NCBI GenBank assembly: GCA_037447655.1
Contig: JBBHKE010002774.1
Coordinates: forward strand, 1-35,000
Length of the DNA stretch: 35,000 nt
DNA from: Zygnema cylindricum
Lineage: Eukaryota; Streptophyta; Zygnematophyceae; Zygnematales; Zygnemataceae
Reading direction: 5' to 3'
Shown here: positions 10,481-19,024 of the stretch, piece by piece
Layout of the letters: the number at the start of each line of letters is the position of its first letter
Numbering within the stretch: the first letter of the stretch is position 1
Position numbers and translations under genes: made by a program
Notes under the pieces: model-generated
Told to the model about the DNA's origin: nothing
Database searches by the model: none
What the model saw: the letters and a program-made list of their open reading frames with translations, nothing else

Positions 10481-10958
10481 GGACGATGCAAAGGCTGAGT
10501 TTGTAGTGGCCTACGCAAGCAAGAGTAATAATAGAGCTGAGGGGAATTACAACAGTTACCATGGGGAATTACTCGCCGCGGTGTGGGCCATACAGCATTT
10601 CCGGCCTTACCTTTATGGAGTACACTTCACTCTTATCACCGATCACTAACCCCTCAAATGGATCATAGAGAACAGTAAGTTGACCGGCAAGCTGGCCAGA
10701 TGGTTTCTCATATTGCAGGAATATGATTTCAACATCATCCATCAGGCCAGGGAGATTCATAGGAATGCCGACGGACTCAGCAGGAAACTGGACCCTTCCA
10801 CCAGAGACTCTACCGGAGCGCGGCACGACGAAGACCCAGAGCTCAGCCTAGGACTTATCCAAGCTTCCTTTGCTTTTATTTGGGGTCCTTGGGCCGAAGA
10901 AGAACTGTCACTTTTTGTTGCAGATGTAGAGGGGCAGGCTCCCATTGGAGCTGGTTAG
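10443..10958 (+). pseudogene. Gypsy RNase H domain
   Basis: A frame shifted relative to the RT is open from 10443 apart from a TAA at 10647. It shows EFVVAYASKSNNRAEGNYNS, the catalytic-region HGELLAAVWAIQHFRPYLYG and LITDH, then PLKWIIENSKLTGKLARWFL, QEYDFNIIHQ and RNADGLSRKL, the standard gypsy RNase H succession. It would degrade RNA in RNA:DNA hybrids. A C-terminal acidic extension (RHDEDPELSLG) leads toward integrase. One frameshift near 10480 separates it from RT. Confidence 0.9.
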
Positions 10959-11897
10959 AAAGATATTTAGAATGATGCCGATTCACTCCAGTCTATCCAA
11001 AAGGGTTCCCTTTTTCCTCATCTTGTCAAAATTCACTTCTCCCATGTTCAGAACTGAATGGCGGCGTACGAATGGGACAGAGGCATTCTTCTTCGGAAAA
11101 GGGCCGATGGGACGAGGAAAGTGGTTCCTCCTCTGGCAGATCGGGAAACACTCATTGTTCGACTTCACCAGCAATGCGGGCATTTTAGGCAGAAACGTAC
11201 CACGTCAGTGGTCACAAGGTCGTACTGGTGGCATGGGTTGCGGGCCTAGGTCAATCGTGTGATGCAGACGTGTCCTTCTTGTGACTGGGTAAAAGCTCTT
11301 TTTGACAAAATGGGTGGGACGGAACTTTACTCCCTCCCCATCAGGGGGATGTTTTATAGATGGTCACCCGATCTGCTGGGACCACTTCCCACTAGCCGGA
11401 GGGGAAACCGTTTTTTCCTGGTCATGAGTGAGAACTTCTCTAAACGGATCAAATTGGTGGTACCTCCCCGAAAGGAATCGAAGGCAATCGCGGACGCATT
11501 CTTGCAGAGAGTGTTGTCTCAATTCGGAGCACTAGCTGAGGTGCTAACGAATCAAGGGTTTGAGTTCGCCGGTGAATTCTCTAACATAATGGAGCAGTGC
11601 CTCATAGACCACAGGCTGACCAGCCAAGACCACCCCCAAGCCGGCGGCTTGGCCGAGAGGTGCGTACAAACAATAAAGCGGTCACTACGGAAATATGTAG
11701 TGGAGGAGGATTTGGGGGAATGGGACAGACGGGTGCCTTGGATTGCCATGGGATACATTTTCAGCCGACAAGCATCTCTCCACTTTTACAGCCCTTATTT
11801 CATTCACTTTGGCCGACATCCCATCTTACCTAGGGCTGCATCGGCTCAGGCGGTTGTACTTTTGAGATGGACAAACGGGGGACTGTCGAAAAACTGA
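10959..11897 (+). pseudogene. Gypsy integrase: HHCC finger and catalytic core with Asp-to-Asn change
   Basis: It continues in the RNase H frame. The zinc-binding HHCC module is visible as HQQCGHFRQKRT and CPSCDWVK (11150-11295), interrupted by a TAG at 11247. The core has WSPDLLGPLP (first Asp), VLTNQGFEF where the second catalytic Asp is Asn (codon AAT at 11550-11552), and HPQAGGLAERCVQTIKRSLR with the Glu. In this family the middle motif is normally TDxG, so the enzyme could not cut or join DNA. The frame ends at 11895 inside a short tandem duplication. Confidence 0.9.
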
Positions 11898-11946
11898 GGC
11901 GGTTGTACTTCTTGAGATGGACAACCGAGGGACTGTCAAAAAACTG
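11848..11946 (+). repeat. Tandem duplication of about 50 bp within integrase
   Basis: 11848-11896 (49 bp) and 11897-11946 (50 bp) are near-identical, both starting AGGCGGTTGTACTT and ending AAAACTG. The extra base in the second copy changes frame. Only the second copy reads on correctly into the integrase C-terminal part. It is a post-insertion duplication that helped break the gene. Confidence 0.85.
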
Positions 11947-12474
11947 ATTGTCGACAGGGCCAAGGTATTTCACCAGGAAATACCTCTGGCTAAGGGCAAT
12001 TAGCAGGCTGCTCAGCATAGGGATCAGCTTTGGTATTCCCAACGCCGGAGCGGCAATTATGTTCCTCGGCAACGACGATTCGTGCCCGGGGATTTTGTGT
12101 ATCGCATGCAACAAAAGAAGGATACTTTGGACATTTCGGCTGGACGAGTAATTCTGAAGGTAGTGGAGGTTTCAAACAAAGGGGTTCTAACTTTGGAAGG
12201 GAAGGATGGCCGCAAAATTAAAGAGAATCAGATGAATGTGGCCCCTTGCCACTTGCGAGGGTTAGAGGACGAACCAACTTTCCACCTCACTTACTTTGTA
12301 GACCCACCATCCTGTTCTTCTGCCTGTAATGTGTCTCCCGTACCCAACCTCTTGTTGGTGTGTGAACGTTGTCACCAAGGGTGGCATTATAGCTGCCTAC
12401 CGCTGAATTGGGAGCCCCGCTCTCAGCCCGCAAATCCTTGGTTCTGTGGGGACTGCGAATTTGGCGGATAATTT
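11910..12474 (+). pseudogene. Integrase C-terminal domain fused to a PHD finger
   Basis: From 11910 a third frame continues the integrase (KLIVDRAKVFHQEIPLAKGN, TAG at 11999). It then gives RRFVPGDFVYRMQQKKDTLD, the start of the SH3-like integrase C-terminal domain, and KVVEVSNKGVLTLEGKDG. After NVAPCHLRGLED a C4HC3 finger follows with ligands at 12313, 12325, 12361, 12370, 12385 (His), 12394, 12445 and 12454. The spacing is C-x3-C-x11-C-x2-C-x4-H-x2-C-x16-C-x2-C, and an aromatic residue lies two before the seventh ligand (WFCGDC). PHD fingers read histone H3 tails. Such a domain could steer integration or hold the complex on chromatin, where chromoviruses use a chromodomain. The stop (TAA, 12469-12471) lies just before the hairpin and purine tract. 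Confidence 0.88.
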
Positions 12475-12481
12475 GTCTAAA

Positions 12482-12507
12482 CCTCTTAGTCAATCGGGAC
12501 TAAGAGG
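12482..12507 (+). repeat. 10-bp hairpin next to the polypurine tract
   Basis: CCTCTTAGTC and GACTAAGAGG pair perfectly around AATCGG. The copy at 14104-14129 keeps both arms and differs only in the loop (ACTCGG). It starts about 10 bases after the gene's stop codon and runs into the purine tract. Confidence 0.8.
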
Positions 12508-12516
12508 CGGGGGGAA
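12502..12516 (+). other. Polypurine tract of the methyltransferase element
   Basis: AAGAGGCGGGGGGAA is followed within two bases by TGGGGGAGGTAC, repeated at all three LTR copies. It is the expected primer for plus-strand synthesis, interrupted by one C. Confidence 0.65.
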
Positions 12517-12518
12517 TC

Positions 12519-13090
12519 TGGGGGAGGTACAGAGTACTTTTTCAGTACTGTGCTTTTTCTTCTTTACTCCATTCCTCATTATACTTATGCCTACCCCTGG
12601 GGGGGGAAAGAACAGAGAAGGGTATTGTCATAGATTCGAGGGGGACATCAGCATTTGGGGGAATTGCACGTTTCTCATGCACACCTCCTTGGACATCTCG
12701 CCTAATCACCACGGTTTCCAGGCACGCTCGACAGTTGTCAAGCTCATGTGCATCTTCGACACATTTGCACTCCCAGGAAATCCGGGGCCTCATTCCACCT
12801 TGTACGAACTCTATTGTACACATGAGGGGAGGACAACTAGCCGGATCATATCTTTGTATTTTCATAGTGGAACCCAACGCACTTCAGTTAGCCTTAAACA
12901 GAGGTCTAACTGCGGAGTTAGTCCGGTGCAAAGGTGGCGGCTTCATTACATGGCACCCGTTCTATGTAGCTCTAGCGGAAAGGTACATTGTGGAAAGGCG
13001 TGCAGCCTTTGGGATTGTCCTGTAGATCTTGCTGTTAGCTGTCACTAGTATGCTGGTTAAGACCCTACAGATGGGTATAGCATTTATGAC
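12519..13090 (+). repeat. LTR copy 1 of the methyltransferase element (3' LTR, truncated)
   Basis: It begins TGGGGGAGGTACAGAGTAC directly after the purine tract. It aligns with 14141-14703 through to GAGCATTTATGAC, where homology stops (13090), and with 15522-15721 over its first 200 bases. No gene is encoded. The rest of the LTR is replaced by 13091-14070. Confidence 0.75.
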
Positions 13091-13264
13091 TGTTGAAATT
13101 GATGTATTTTCCAGGTCTGTATTAGAAAAATAAATAGAGTGTTGAAAAGAGGTGATTAATAGTTCACTTCTATGTTTTAGTTAGAATGTAAAGAGAAAGA
13201 AAGAGAAGACCAAAGGCACGCCATGGGTGCGCATCATTTAGAAGGAGGCAGAATGAATTAGAAG

Positions 13265-13290
13265 GTATTTTACTAGTTTTAGTAAAATAC
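13265..13290. repeat. Perfect hairpin GTATTTTACTA-GTTT-TAGTAAAATAC
   Basis: Eleven-base arms and a four-base loop, immediately left of the tRNA-like segment. Possibly the end of a short inserted repeat. Confidence 0.65.
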
Positions 13291-13370
13291 TGCCACTGGC
13301 CGGATTTGAACCAGGGTCTGTACTCTGATATATAGACCAACGTCTTATCCATTAAGTCACTAACGAAACG
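13291..13370 (-). repeat. tRNA-like relic (tRNA-Arg-like, or SINE head)
   Basis: The minus strand reads GTGACTTAATGGATAAGACG (A-box-like), an anticodon-arm-like TTGGT-CTATATA-TCAGA, and GGTTCAAATCC (B box). The layout recalls an Arg-type tRNA, but the D stem has mismatches (A where G is expected, twice), the acceptor stem does not pair, and the anticodon position reads ATA. It is a decayed gene or the head of a SINE, not a working tRNA. Confidence 0.5.
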
Positions 13371-13479
13371 ATACACGTGCAACGTTTCACGTATGTTTAC
13401 CTGTTAATTTAAAGGACTAATTTGCAGCAGACTAACGAAAACGCGCATTAATCAATTCATGCATGGAAGCGAATCGAAG

Positions 13480-14070
13480 CCGTATAAATACAACTGATCG
13501 GACGGCCACCGTTACAGCCGCCACCCGCAATAAGCTTTCGGCAGCCTTTGGGGATAGCGTTACGCGGTGCCACGTGGCGCCACATTATTTGACATCGGAG
13601 AAGATGGGAGGAGGAACCATGGCTCCCGATTTGGCAGATGTCACCTTGTAGACCATGTTGTACAATGACCGTACAAGAAGTACATCGCCCATCGTACCTT
13701 CTTGTACTATATAGTGTTCCTATTGGACTAGGGTTTAGTAGTAGGTAGTCATGAGTAGGCAGACTAAGACTTAGTGATATTTCGGTACCTCTCTCTAAGA
13801 GAGCTTAGGAAAATTTAGGTAGATAGTCCTCTCTCTTTGAGAGTTTGTATAAATTGGCATATTTGCCACCCTATAACTTATCGGCTGGTTGGCCGTTTTG
13901 AGTGATTCTTTTTGCTATGGACTCAGAGGAGTCCAGGCTGCACAGGGGTGCAGTCAAATTATTAGTTTGCCTTCTTGGGCAGAAGTGGTCGTGGCTTAAA
14001 GTAGGTTAGTTAAACATTATCTAGAGGCTTCCTGTATTCTGTAGTCCAATGGAGGACACAGAATTGCGGT
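13480..14070 (+). repeat. LTR-like segment, inverted relative of 3000-3560
   Basis: Read on the + strand it shares, in order, GATCGGACGGCC, the CTCTCTCTAAGAGAG block, GTATAAAT (13847-13854), GTGATTCTTTTTGCT, GGACTCAG-GGAGTCC and AGGGGTG-AGTC with the minus strand of 3560-3000. It lacks the CCAACA end and breaks off at 14070, exactly where the second copy of the methyltransferase element's 3' end begins. It also has GGACTAGGGTTTAG, a telo-box-like motif, upstream of the TATA box. Confidence 0.65.
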
Positions 14071-14140
14071 GGGGACTGCGAATTTGCAGATAATTTGTCT
14101 AAACCTCTTAGTCACTCGGGACTAAGAGGGGGGGGGAATC
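14071..14140 (+). pseudogene. Second copy of the extreme 3' end of pol plus hairpin and purine tract
   Basis: TGGGGACTGCGAATTTG repeats the last PHD codons of the first copy (12447 on), followed by the same non-coding spacer, the hairpin (14104-14129) and a purine tract ending GGGGGGAATC. It is the tail of another member of the family, or a segmental duplicate, joined abruptly to the preceding LTR-like segment. Confidence 0.75.
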
Positions 14141-15521
14141 TGGGGGGGGGGTACAGAGTACTTTTTCTTTTTTACTCCATTTCTCATTACACCTATACAT
14201 ATCCCTATGGGGGAAGGACAGTGAAGGGCATGGTCACGGGTCCGAGGAATCATCAACATTTGGGGTGGATGGCAGGTCTCTCATGCATACCTCATATGAC
14301 ATTTTACGTGAACCTCACGGTCACTAGGCACGCTCGACACCTGTCAAGCTCGTGTGCATCTTCGGCACATTTGCACTCCTAGAAGTTCCAGGGCCTCGTT
14401 CCACCTTGTACGGACTCCAGCGTACGGAGAAGGGGGGGGGACAACTCGTCGGATCAAAACTTTGTATTTTTACCATTGAGCACAACGCACTTTAGTTCAC
14501 CTTAAACGAAGGTCAGAATGCGGAGTTAGTCTGGTGCAAAGGTGGCGACTCCATTTCATGGCATCCGTTCTGTGTAGCTCTAGCGAAGGGGCACATTGTG
14601 GAGCAGCACGCAGCCTTTAAGATTGTGCCGTAGATCTTGTTGTTAGTTGTCAGTAGGATGTTATTTTAGGTCCAACCGACTGGTAGAGCATTTATGACAC
14701 CGGGTCAAAGTTAGGCGTTTCACGTCAATTCAGGACTTTGTTGCCCACTAGTGTACAATAAGAGGACCTGTAGCCAAAACCAGTTGCCTAATTTTTTGCC
14801 CGAGTGTAGTACAATCTCTTTTGTCTTATGTCTGTGCGATAACATTTGGTGGCCGCTGATTGGCTTTTGGAATTGCATTGACTTTGGCACTTGCAGTAGG
14901 ACAAACTTTGGTTGTATAAGGCACTTGGGGCTGAAGGAGACAGGTCGCTTTTTCAGTACTCTCTTTGAGAAAACCCCCAGAGAATTAAATAAATCTTTTT
15001 GTTGGAGAACGTTTGCATTTTGTTGTGGACTTTATTGCCATCTTTGTTTTGGATTGTCTTTTGTAGAGACCGTAGCACGGGTGGGTAGTTGGCACTATCC
15101 TCGTTTGTGGAGGTTTGGACTTTCGGTGTTTGAAACTAAGAAGAGTCTTGCCGTATCCGTACGGTGGAACCGGGAGGGGTGAGGGAGATTCTTACCTGTC
15201 TTTGGGGCCCTTGGGAGAGTTTTCTTCTTCCGAGTTTGGTCATTGTCTCACTCCGCGGTATGTGAATTCGCTTCACCATTATCATTCATTTATATATTTA
15301 TTTCCATTCTCTGGGGCAAGGTGATATTGTTTAATCTGAGAGAGCCGATATTTGTTATTTCTATATTTCTGCGTGGGAGTTCTTTGCACACTTTTGTGGT
15401 CATCTTTGGTTTTTGTCCGGAATTCTTGTGGTCCGGATCGGACGCCCTTTCGTTCCTCCCTATTCTTTGGAGAGTGGTCGGGAGTGTAGCACTTAGTGAG
15501 CTTCCGGCAGAAAATCTAATC
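14141..15521 (+). repeat. LTR copy 2 of the methyltransferase element (probably full length, about 1.4 kb)
   Basis: It starts TGGGGGGGGGGTACAGAGTAC after the purine tract and matches copy 1 to about 14703. Downstream it carries AATAAA (14988-14993) followed by a T-rich stretch, compatible with the R region of an LTR. It extends to 15521, where a third copy of the LTR start begins without an intervening primer-binding site. The 3' boundary is inferred from that junction, since no clear CA end is visible at the exact base. Confidence 0.6.
14988..14993 (+). terminator. AATAAA polyadenylation signal in LTR copy 2
   Basis: AATAAA followed by TCTTTTTGTTGG. Position about 850 bases into the LTR. 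Plausible end signal for element transcripts. Confidence 0.4.
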
Positions 15522-15721
15522 TAGGGGGGGGGTACAGAGTACTTATTCTTCTTTACTCCATTCCTCATTACACCTATGCATATCCCTGGGGGGGGATGAC
15601 AGAGAAGGGCATGGTCACGGGTCGGAGGAATCATCACCATTTGGGGTGGATGGCAAGTCTCTCTTATACATACCTCATAGGACATCTTACCTGAACCTCA
15701 CGGTCATCTTGCACGCTCGAC
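15522..15721 (+). repeat. LTR copy 3 (first 200 bp only)
   Basis: TAGGGGGGGGGTACAGAGTAC through GCACGCTCGACA matches copies 1 and 2, then stops at 15721 against coding sequence of the minus-strand gypsy element. Confidence 0.75.
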
Positions 15722-16111
15722 ATGGGACATAACGAATCCCCAATTTCACGGAAATCAGCATGGCCCAATTAAGTTCCGCTGCCTTTAGTTTTTGACTATC
15801 GTAGGCAATGGGTTGAAGGCCATTCCCTTGATCGTGCATAAGGATCGCTCTATTAGCCGTATCGCTAGCATCGATGATTATCCACCAAGGTAACTCCGGG
15901 TTCGGACAGCTAACACAGGGGCGGTAACCAACCGCTCCTTCAGCGTGTATAAGGCTCCCTCTTGCGCCGTTTTCCACTCGTTGGGCATGTCATTCAAAGT
16001 AAATCCGTCAGTGGTGCAGCAATTTTTGCGAAACCTTTGACAAAACGGCGATAAAAAGAGCATAGTCCTAGAAAGCTTTGCAACTCCGTAATGTTCGTTG
16101 ACTACGGCCAC
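15722..16111 (-). pseudogene. RT thumb/connection and partial RNase H
   Basis: After the RT block the minus strand gives QSFLGLCSFYRRFVKGFAK, then NEWKTAQEGALYTLKERLV with APVLAV. In a shifted frame it gives WWIIIDASDTANRAILMHDQ, GLQPIAYDSQKL and AAELNWAM, the gypsy RNase H start with its first Asp. It stops at 15722 after GIRYVPC, well short of the end of the domain. Frames change at least once near 15900. Confidence 0.85.
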
Positions 16112-16113
16112 TT

Positions 16114-16581
16114 CTACACTGCCTTGGTTATATTCGGATCCAATGCGATCCCATCCCGCCTCACCACATGACCCAAAAACTCAATTTTATCTCTCAAAAA
16201 ATCACATTTACTCCTTTTTGCGTACAAATTGTTCTTCCGAAGGACTTGTGGGACTGTCTGTAGATGCTCCCAATGATCCTCTAGCGTTCGGCTATACACC
16301 AAGATGTCATCAAGTAAGACTATTACAAACGCATCCAAATATTGCCGAAAGATAGAATTCATCAAGTGCATAAAGGTTGCCGGTGCGTTGGTCAATCCGA
16401 ACGGCATACCCCGGAATTGGAAATGACCATATTGAGTTCGAAATACCGTCTTTTTCACATCCTCCTTGGCAATTCTGATTTGGTGATAACCGCTTCGCAG
16501 GTCTATTTTCGAAAAATATTTAGCATCTTGTAGTCGATCGAACAATTCATCTATCCTCGGTAGAGGGTACACAATTTTCAA
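16114..16581 (-). pseudogene. Gypsy reverse transcriptase core
   Basis: 155 codons are uninterrupted: [37 protein letters not shown] (first catalytic Asp), [20 protein letters not shown], and [20 protein letters not shown] with the catalytic Asp pair at 16306-16311 (LLDD in place of the usual YLDD or FLDD). It ends with [16 protein letters not shown]. Upstream the frame is closed by a stop after YKALN. Confidence 0.93.
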
Positions 16582-16640
16582 TGTTAACTAGTTTAGCGCT
16601 TTGTAATCCACACACATACGAAATCCTCCATCCTTCTTAT

Positions 16641-16883
16641 TTACGAAGACAACGGGCTCTCTTTACGGTGACTCGTCGATTCAATTGCTCTGGCTTCGAT
16701 CAACTCCGCAAGTTGTTTTTTGAGTTCATTCAATTCGGTGTAACTCTTGTTGTACATTCGATTACCCAGGGGTACTGCTCCGGGAGCAAGCTCTATCTTT
16801 TGGTCCACTTCGCGCTTTGGAGGTAAGCCATCTAGGAGCTTCGGGGGAATGACATCTGCATACTCCTCGAGAAGTTGTGTCAC
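16641..16883 (-). pseudogene. RT N-terminal segment
   Basis: Reads LLEEYADVIPPKLLDGLPPK, REVDQKIELAPGAVPLGNRM and ELNELKKQLAELIEARAIES, the usual start of gypsy RT with its substrate-loop sequence. A frameshift follows, after which VVFVNKKDGGFRMCVDYKAL is legible in another frame toward the core at 16581. Confidence 0.88.
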
Positions 16884-17434
16884 GACTTCCGGGGCCTTTT
16901 CGCTAGTCTTTCTGGTGTCGTCACTTTCTTTTTAGTCAAAGTCGGGTTCTTTCCTACTCCATTCTCCGGAATTCCCTTCTTCGCCTCCTTTAGAGGCTGG
17001 ACAACCGCCATACTAATTGTTTCCCCTTTCTTGAGTGCCCTCTTTAACTGCAAGGCCGAAAGCAAGCGTCCCTCTTCCGGTCCCTTACCAGCCGCTCTCG
17101 CTTTTACCTTAAACTCTTCTTCACCTTTCCTCACTCTCATGTCGCCACTTCTCCAATCGATTTTTGGAATCCATTTTTTGAGCCACGGCTTCCCCAAGAT
17201 TACCTCATGGTCTCTTAGAGGTAATACATGAAGAGTGTCATACCATTAGAACTTCCCAATTCCGACGCGTAACCTTGGCGTACGATGTGTAATGGATACG
17301 GCACTACTGTCGGCCAATTGCACCGATTGACAATCCATTAACACCACGAGAGGAAGCTTCAACTTTTTCACCGTCACCTTGTTGAAGAAATTCCCAGATG
17401 CACCAGAGTCCATTATGAAGCTAGCTGCGCTCAC
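16880..17434 (-). pseudogene. Aspartic protease and protease-RT linker
   Basis: 17434-17246 encodes SFIMDSGASGNFFNK, the retropepsin active site (DSGA), and a beta-rich continuation (LPLVVLMDCQSVQLADSSAV). A frameshift near 17240 leads to 17197-16880, which begins GKPWLKKWIPKIDWRSG, the conserved end of gypsy protease domains, and continues as a Lys/Glu-rich linker to the RT. The protease would cut the gag-pol polyprotein. Confidence 0.85.
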
Positions 17435-17484
17435 TCCGATTCGACCTTAGAATATTAAAGGATCTCCTCCCTCACCGGCTAACT

Positions 17485-18432
17485 TTATGACGTTAAGTTT
17501 GCCTTTCTTAAGACCTTTCCTTTATAGGCATTCTCGGGCCATATGATTTGTGGAACCGCACTCGAAGCATTAGCCGTTTTGCCTCTTCCGTTGGAGCTCC
17601 TCAAGGGACAAGTCATTGATCTTGGCCTTGGTGGTCTTCTTCTTCTTCCGAAGCACATTGACCACTTCCTTATCCTCGTCAATTGCTCCGAGCTCCATGG
17701 GGTTTGGACCATCATCTTATCAACCTCCTCCAGCATTGTTTGACCCATACTGATAAGGTCTACGGAAGGTGAAGTCCACCGAATCAGTCTGTTTTGCAAA
17801 CTGAATGATGACCAAAAGATTAGGGGTCGTACTTTCCCGAGCAAGCCATTGCTCTACATCCCTCCGAATTGAGATTTTAAGCCCCTTTACATAACGATCC
17901 ACGGCTTCATCCTCCGTCATCGTAGGTATTTGAACTTTACACTCCAAATACCGTTGCGTATACTCCAACACCGAGGTTCGTTGCCTCAAAAAAGGTTCTT
18001 ATCCCTTGCAGCCTTAACCGTGTTAACGGGTTGCTAAGAGTCACGGAGGAGTTGAATAAATAGAGTCCAAACCGTCGGAATCTCATCATTTTCCACCAGT
18101 GTCCTCCACCATGCTCCCGTTGCCCTTTTAAGAAGACCACCCATGTAGTGAATCTTCTCGCGATGTGATAGGCTAGGAAAATTTTCGAGATAGTTTGCAA
18201 TGGAGAACAGCCACGCGTCAAGGTTCTTGTGCCTAGCTAGGTCAAACTCGTCGGGAAGCCTTAACTTCGATCTCCTTAAGTCTCTCTCCATGCCTCCATG
18301 AGGTCATTCACCAAGACGAGATTTTAAGGTTGCGACGCTGTTGCTCAGTTGAGCATTCTGTAATCTCACGCCTTGTAACTCGTGGAGGACTTGCGCTAAC
18401 ATTTCCGTGGTGGATACGCCGTGTTCTTCCAT
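17485..18432 (-). pseudogene. Gag with CCHC knuckle, in several frames
   Basis: The start ATG at 18432 lies about 20 bases downstream of the PBS and opens a 42-residue frame with a coiled-coil look (EMLAQVLHELQGVRLQNAQL). Further frames give LPDEFDLARHKNLDAWLFSI (18291-18034), then YTQRYLECKVQIPTMTEDEA and DRYVKGLKISIRRDVEQWLA (17989-17720), typical of plant retrotransposon gag. A CCHC knuckle CFECGSTNHMAREC lies at 17528-17569 and is followed directly by Leu and a stop. At least three frame changes make this copy non-functional. Confidence 0.85.
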
Positions 18433-18453
18433 GTTGTCGAGTCACGAGGGATA

Positions 18454-18465
18454 GCTCTGATACCA
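18454..18465 (-). promoter_or_regulatory. Primer binding site, initiator Met tRNA
   Basis: The minus strand reads TGGTATCAGAGC, complementary to the 3' end of plant initiator Met tRNA, one base from the LTR end (ACA at 18467-18469). Confidence 0.9.
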
Positions 18466-18905
18466 GTGTAAAAGGGACAATGACACTTCACAACACACCA
18501 CAATGCACAGCGGAAGGCTCATAGAATCTTCCCGTAGCAACAGCAAAGGTACACAACAATCACTGGGAAAGGTTGAGCTTTATTAATCAGGAAAAAGATT
18601 ACAAAGTTGAAAGCTCGCTGCAAAGGTCTACTCAAAGAGTCTGCCTGTTGACTAAGTCTACTCCACTTTTTAAACTATCTATCCACTAGTCAACCCAGTA
18701 CTTTACAAATGAACAAGTGGATCTTCACGGTCAACCTAGGTCTATCCAAACTATCCTTCGAGAACTTTGCAGTTTGATCTACATTCTGCGGCGTTGCTAT
18801 GTTGCTAGGATACGCTACTATACTATGCTCCTAAGTTGCTACGTTGCTCTGTTGCACTACTCTGGCGTCGCAGCTGCGCTGCTCTGGAACTGCAACTACA
18901 ACAGC

Positions 18906-18975
18906 TTCACTTGTAACAACATGGTACTCCTTTCTGTAACTTCACTTCTAACAATATGGTACACCTTTCTGTAAC
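18906..18975. repeat. 35-bp tandem repeat (two copies) in the LTR
   Basis: 18906-18940 and 18941-18975 differ at four positions; both begin TTCACTT and end CTTTCTGTAAC. Placed in the U3 part of the LTR, where such duplications often sit. Confidence 0.85.
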
Positions 18976-18997
18976 CTTGTTTTAGGTGTCTAGCTTG

Positions 18998-19024
18998 TCT
19001 CCTCCTAAAGAGACTAGGAGGAGA
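18998..19024. repeat. Perfect 10-bp hairpin TCTCCTCCTA...TAGGAGGAGA
   Basis: Arms 18998-19007 and 19015-19024, 7-base loop, near the outer end of the minus-strand gypsy LTR. It resembles the CTCCTC/GAGGAG hairpin at 3917-3969. Confidence 0.65.

Larger units (their letters stand above)
1..13090 (+). mobile_element. Ty3/gypsy-type LTR retrotransposon carrying a DNA methyltransferase and a PHD finger (decayed, interrupted)
   Basis: Collinear domains on the + strand are: gag with CCHC knuckle (1-2736), cytosine-C5 methyltransferase (8100-9050), reverse transcriptase (9300-10480), RNase H (10443-10958), integrase (10959-12250), PHD finger (12313-12456), hairpin plus purine tract (12482-12516), and LTR start (12519). 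RT before integrase places it in the Ty3/gypsy order. The 5' LTR lies outside the window. Nested material at 2739-8040 separates gag from pol, and no aspartic protease motif was found between them. Reading frames contain many stops and a few frame changes, so the copy is dead. That gag and pol belong to one insertion is an inference from strand, order and a shared short sequence at 2714 and 8051. Confidence 0.8.

Noticed and set aside
12446-13048. 200-codon + strand frame over the LTR start
   Set aside because: Lies in the purine tract and LTR, has no family resemblance and is disrupted in the other LTR copies.
14751-15324. Cys/Trp-rich open frames in LTR copy 2
   Set aside because: They fall within a probable LTR with AATAAA and look like translated T/G-rich non-coding sequence.
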